From Lamellibrachia satsuma (lineage: Eukaryota > Annelida > Polychaeta > Sabellida > Siboglinidae), in assembly GCA_033239005.1 (NCBI GenBank), contig BSQZ01000052.1:658501-722500 (forward strand): DNA of 64,000 nucleotides. The letters run 5' to 3'. The position numbers and the translations under genes were made by a program. The notes under the pieces are model-generated. The model was not told where the DNA came from and did not search any database. It saw only the letters and a program-made list of their open reading frames with translations. Shown here piece after piece: positions 59,738 to 64,000 of the stretch; the first letter of the stretch is position 1, and every line of letters begins with the position of its first letter.

Positions 59738-60560
59738 AAGGGGCCAGGAGACTCCCGACAAGCATATATACATTCATTGCGCATTACTACAAGAAAGCCT
59801 ATACAGCTGCGATCATCTAGTTCTGTTCTACTTTCATAGACGTAGAGTTGAAACATATATCAACATTAGGGGTTTCTCGGTTGCTGCAGCAACTCTTTGG
59901 AATTCACTCCCTGAGAGTATATATATATTCACTGTATCAAAACCTGAGTGGACAACCTTGTAAACAAACTACTGGAAATATGCAGGAAGCCCTTAAACAC
60001 ACAGGTCCTACCCCATTGCGAACTAGCGTTGTACCCTTTCCGACTGAATGTTCTACCTTGTTGGGCGACAGCAGCGGATCCCGGCCGTTTGCCTACGCTA
60101 AAAATTGGACGGGTTAGTGTTACATACACCCCAACATAATTTATGTGCACATTGATTACGCGCAGTACATTGGCTAGGTGCAGTAAATACTTCGAATCCC
60201 CGTAAATTGAATAATCGTAGCATGGAAACCGAGGTTCTGTCAACAGATGTACACTGGTTGGTGCCATTTTTGCTAGACTTCATAGAATATGCAATTTTTA
60301 CAAACATGCGAAGACAGTTGCCCAAGATCACTAACAATTATATCATTAATTGAGTGGAAACAAATTGTTTGAACAGTTGTTTGGAGTTAAATACTTATGA
60401 TTATTATGTATACAAACAATCGGGAGTGAACAGATCAAACATAAAACAATGTCTGCCATCACCGTCTAATCCGAAGTCTGCCTCTGATGTGAACAATTCG
60501 GTACGGGTACCCATTGCGGCAACTGGTGCCTTGAGTGGAACAGCTGACACTTCACTTATT
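59738..60560. other. no gene recognised
   Basis: Small ORFs only; no family recognised. Confidence 0.35.
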
Positions 60561-63500
60561 GTACGTGTGTACATGATCAGATGCACACCACCTTGGCACT
60601 GATGAACACACAGTCAGTTTGCAACAAGGTCGAAACCATTTGTGACTACATCACCGAACGCGATTTTGACGTAATCTGCCTGACTGAGACATGGCTCACT
60701 GAAAATGATGATGCTGTCGTAGATGCCCTAACTCCTGACGGATACGATTTCCGTCACCTTCCGCGAAGCGACCGACGAGGCAGCGGAGTTGGTGTGATGT
60801 ATAAGGCATCATTCCATCTATGCTCCACGACACCCATACCCGCCCAGTCATTTGAGGGTCTTGAGGTTGTATTGGGCCATGTCCGTGCAGCGTCGATCGT
60901 ACAAGTTTTCACGATATATCGGCCGCTTTCATCCGGCCAGAAGTCTACGCTATTCCTGTATTCATCGACGAATTCAGTTGTATACTTGAACGTGCTGCCA
61001 CGCAGCAGACTGAATGTGTCATTCTCCGCGAGACTGATTTCCAACAGCACGTGACGGAACAGACCCATGTGGGTGGAAACATCCTCGACCTCGTGATAAC
61101 ACGAAACACGCATAACTGCATAACTCTGTTAATCGACGGTCAAACCCAGACGGCCGAGAAAAAAGATCAACTACAGGAAATACGCTGCAATTGACAACGC
61201 TGAGTTTGTCGCGTACCTGAGAACATCGCGACTGCTAACTGACCCAAGCGACTGCATCGCAGAACTGTGTCTCCAATACAACACCACTATCGCAGTGTTG
61301 ATAAATACCCATGCACCGCTCACCACCCGTGTTATCACCATCCGCCCCAAGACACTCTGGTATAACAATGAGATGTCAGATGCGAAGCAACAACTTCGAC
61401 GAGAGGAGCGGTGGTGGCGAGAGACGTGGCTAGTTGTACGTAAAGACATTTTCACGACTCTGCGAGACCTCCGCAAAAACCAACTAGTGACGGCAAAATC
61501 CGCGTTTCACTGTCAGGAAATCCAAGAGTCTGCACGTGATATGAAAGCTATGTACCGAGTCACGAATAACATCATGGGGCGCAAATTACTACCGATGCTT
61601 CCCGAGAACAGCGACTCGCACGCGGATTTGGCGGAACTTTTTTTGTATATTTCTTCGACAAGACTGCGAAAATCCGCCGCTCGCTGAATCACTATGACAC
61701 GCCTCCACCGTTGCCGCAAATCGATCACAATCACGAACATTGCACTCTGTCAGCATTCACATGGACGACAGCCATCATCCGACTCGTGAACAAATCTTGC
61801 TCTCTCGACCCTTTGCCGACAGCACTGCTAAAGACGAACATTAACATCATCGCACTAATTCTAGCCAGCATCATTAATCTATCGCTGGAATCATCGACAG
61901 TTCCATCCGACATGAAACATGCGCTAGTCGCGCCACTGCTAAAGACGAACATTAACATCATCGCACCAACTCTAGCCAGCATCATTAATCTATCGCTGGA
62001 ATCATCGACAGTTTCATCCGGCATGAAACATGCGCTAGTCACGCCACTGCTGAAGACAAACATTAACATCATCGCACCAACTCTAGCCAGCATCATTAAT
62101 CTATCGTTGGAATCATCGACAGTGCCATCCGACATGAAACATGCGCTAGTCACGCCACTGCTAAAGACAAACATTAACATCATCGCACCGACTCTAGCCA
62201 GCATCATTAATCTATCGCTGGAATCATCGACAGTGCCATCCGACGTGAAACATGCGCTAGTCGCGCCACTGCTAAAGAAGACTCGGCTAGACGCAAATGC
62301 TATTACGAACTACCGCCCAGTTTCAAAACTCAGCTTTGTTTCGAAGCTGTTGGACAAGCATGTCGCGGCTAACGTTGGGCACTACATCGACGAAAGCAAA
62401 CTTCTCTACCCATTCCAGAATGCATATGGTCCACATCACAGCACCAAAATTGCTCTTGTCTGTATTTACGACGACATCATCCGGACGCCTGATCGTCGAA
62501 AGGCAGTAGTACTCGTTCTACTCGACCTTACTGCGGCATTCGATATCACACCGTGCTACTGCAGCATATGCATTCGATCGGCATACGAGGCCCGGCACTG
62601 GCATGGCTGTCGTCTTACCTGTTCAACAGAACGATGGCGATAACAATTGGCGATGCCATAACTCGTCAACGACAGCTGTGTTGTTTTGTGCCGCAGTGGT
62701 CGGTTCTTCGGCCCCTGGTGTTCTTGGGCCCCTGTTGTTCACTATCTATTGCATGCTAGTTAGCGCCATATTCCCCACACAACGTTAACTATCATCTGTA
62801 CGCTGACGATACACAACTGTGACCAACCCTGCGAGGTAGATGATGCTATCCGAAGAATCGAGCGATGCACAGTTGATGTCAACAGATAGACGATGGACCA
62901 TCACTTAATGCTAAATGAGACTAAGACAGAGGCCACTGTTTTCTGTACGCCTTGCTGTAGAACTCCTCCAACTGTTGATACAATCAACGTATGTAGGTGT
63001 GACATAACACCGCAATCATTTGTATGAGATATAGGCGTCTTCATGGACAACACTTTGTATATGTCGACACAAGTAGCTCGCACGTGTCTGGGGGCGTGTT
63101 TTCAACTACACAAGATCGGAAAAATAAAAAAATGGTTAACGACCCACGCGTGCAAGATGATCGTACACACGCTTGTTACATCCAGGCTGGACTATGGAAA
63201 TGCTGCGCTGTTGGGAATAAACGTGCGTTTAATTTTGAACCTTCAAGTGCTAAATTCGTCGGCTCGCCTAATAACGCGATAGCGGCGCCGCGACCATCAG
63301 CACATCACGTCCTCCCTCACTGCGACCATCAGCACATCACGTCCTCCCTCATTGCGCTTCCCTGGCTGCCGGTCCGATGGCGAATCAACTATAAGATTCT
63401 TCTGTTGACCTACCGCACGTTACACGATCTCGCGCCCACGTACATTGTTGACATGATCTCGCTGTCCACGCCAGGACGCCGGCTTCGTACTGCCAGCAGC

Positions 63501-63780
63501 AACCTACTAACTGTACCACGCCATGATATGGAACTGTATGGTCGACAGGGTTTCTCCGTGACAGCACCGCGCCTTTGGAACGATCTGCCGATTTATATCC
63601 GTGTTGCTGATTCACTCGAATTGTTTAAGTCTCAACTTAAGACACATCTTTTTAAGACAGCATTTGAAGATTTTCTATAGAATTATGTCTTACAAATGTT
63701 GTATTTTAAACGCCTCTGAACAGGTTTTATATCCGGATATACGGCGCTATACATAAACAGTTATTATTATTTATTATTAT
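60561..63780 (+). mobile_element. L2/CR1-type LINE, full span but decayed
   Basis: In order: endonuclease (LALMNTQSVCNK, FDVICLTETWLTEND, DRRGSGVGVMYK), linker, RT (ITNYRPVSKLSFVSKLLDK, VLVLLDLTAAFD, YADDTQL at about 62799) and C-terminal LPWLPVRWRINYKILLLTYR, RQGFSVTAPRLWNDLP and LKTHLFKTAF. The 3' end is ccggatatacggcgctatac then (ATT)n. Multiple frameshifts and stops, for example directly after YADDTQL. Confidence 0.9.
61825..62268 (+). repeat. 4 x 111-bp in-frame tandem repeat inside the LINE RT region
   Basis: ctgctaaagac (one copy ctgctgaagac) starts at 61825, 61936, 62047 and 62158, and ctgctaaagaag at 62269, exactly 111 bases apart. Each unit encodes LLKTNINIIAPTLASIINLS and LESSTVPSDMKHALVTP with few changes. 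The frame runs through all four copies into the RT. Confidence 0.96.
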
Positions 63781-64000
63781 TATTATCAAGCGACAAAAAA
63801 CTTTCGCAAGAAGGCGCCACGGCACAAATTTGCTACGCATGTGCGTAAACCTCACTGTATCTTAACTAATGTATGACAAAGTGCAACGCATTGAATACAT
63901 AGACATAACAGGGCCTTCGTTAACTTTTCTAAGACGATTAGTACGAATTGTAACAATTGTAAATTAATTTGGATAATTGTTTATGGTGTTGGTTTTTGGA
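63781..64000. other. flank, nothing recognised
   Basis: Short AT-rich sequence to the window edge. Confidence 0.4.

Overview
This is animal (metazoan) genomic DNA: genes are split into many short exons with GT..AG introns, AT-rich introns full of minisatellites, LINE, SINE and hAT transposons and TA/TG microsatellites. There is no bacterial-style gene packing. Protein similarity to vertebrate genes is high (GON4L, MAD2L2, a KCNMB-type channel subunit). The repeat landscape, with very abundant intronic minisatellites plus CR1/L2/RTE LINEs, fits an invertebrate deuterostome. My best guess is a cephalochordate (amphioxus, Branchiostoma), but this is inference and no search was run.

Layout. (1) About 0.3-25.4 kb, + strand: 25 exons of a GON4L (GON-4-like, YARP-type) orthologue, with the N-terminal exons outside the window. 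Reading phases agree across every junction except one ambiguous acceptor (exon 17). Nearly every intron holds a tandem array. (2) 25.4-28.3 kb: 3' flank and a 21-bp minisatellite. (3) 28.27-33.61 kb, - strand: a two-exon gene for a two-TM BK-channel beta / TipE-type auxiliary subunit, with a 4.7-kb intron holding a foldback MITE, a Gypsy integrase relic, a LINE relic and a tRNA-SINE. (4) 34.6-38.3 kb: a nearly intact BED-finger hAT transposon and part of a second, ZMYM1-like hAT. (5) 40.2-45.1 kb, - strand: five exons of MAD2L2 (REV7). (6) 45.6-56.2 kb: nested LINEs (CR1-like inside a second LINE; L2-like inside RTE), a SINE and a MITE. (7) 56.6-59.2 kb: orphan exon-like ORFs and a second ZMYM1-like hAT. 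(8) 60.5-63.8 kb: a degraded L2/CR1-type LINE whose RT region carries a 4 x 111-bp in-frame expansion.

The most striking signal is that many tandem repeats are not simply 'in introns': their unit contains a splice junction. In GON4L the arrays before exons 2, 3 and 16 are tandem copies of the 3' splice site plus the first bases of the exon. The array after exon 13 is tandem copies of the exon end plus 5' splice site. The acceptors of exons 6 and 8 lie in the last unit of an array. MAD2L2, on the other strand, shows the same thing twice (63-bp and 84-bp units, both multiples of three and open in frame), and so does the intron of the hAT transposase (66 bp). This recurrent 'splice-site minisatellite' architecture predicts multiple decoy or alternative splice sites and allele-specific isoforms.

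The three host genes do not form an operon. GON4L (chromatin/transcription co-repressor) and the channel gene are convergent; MAD2L2 (translesion synthesis, shieldin, cell cycle) is on the same strand as the channel gene.
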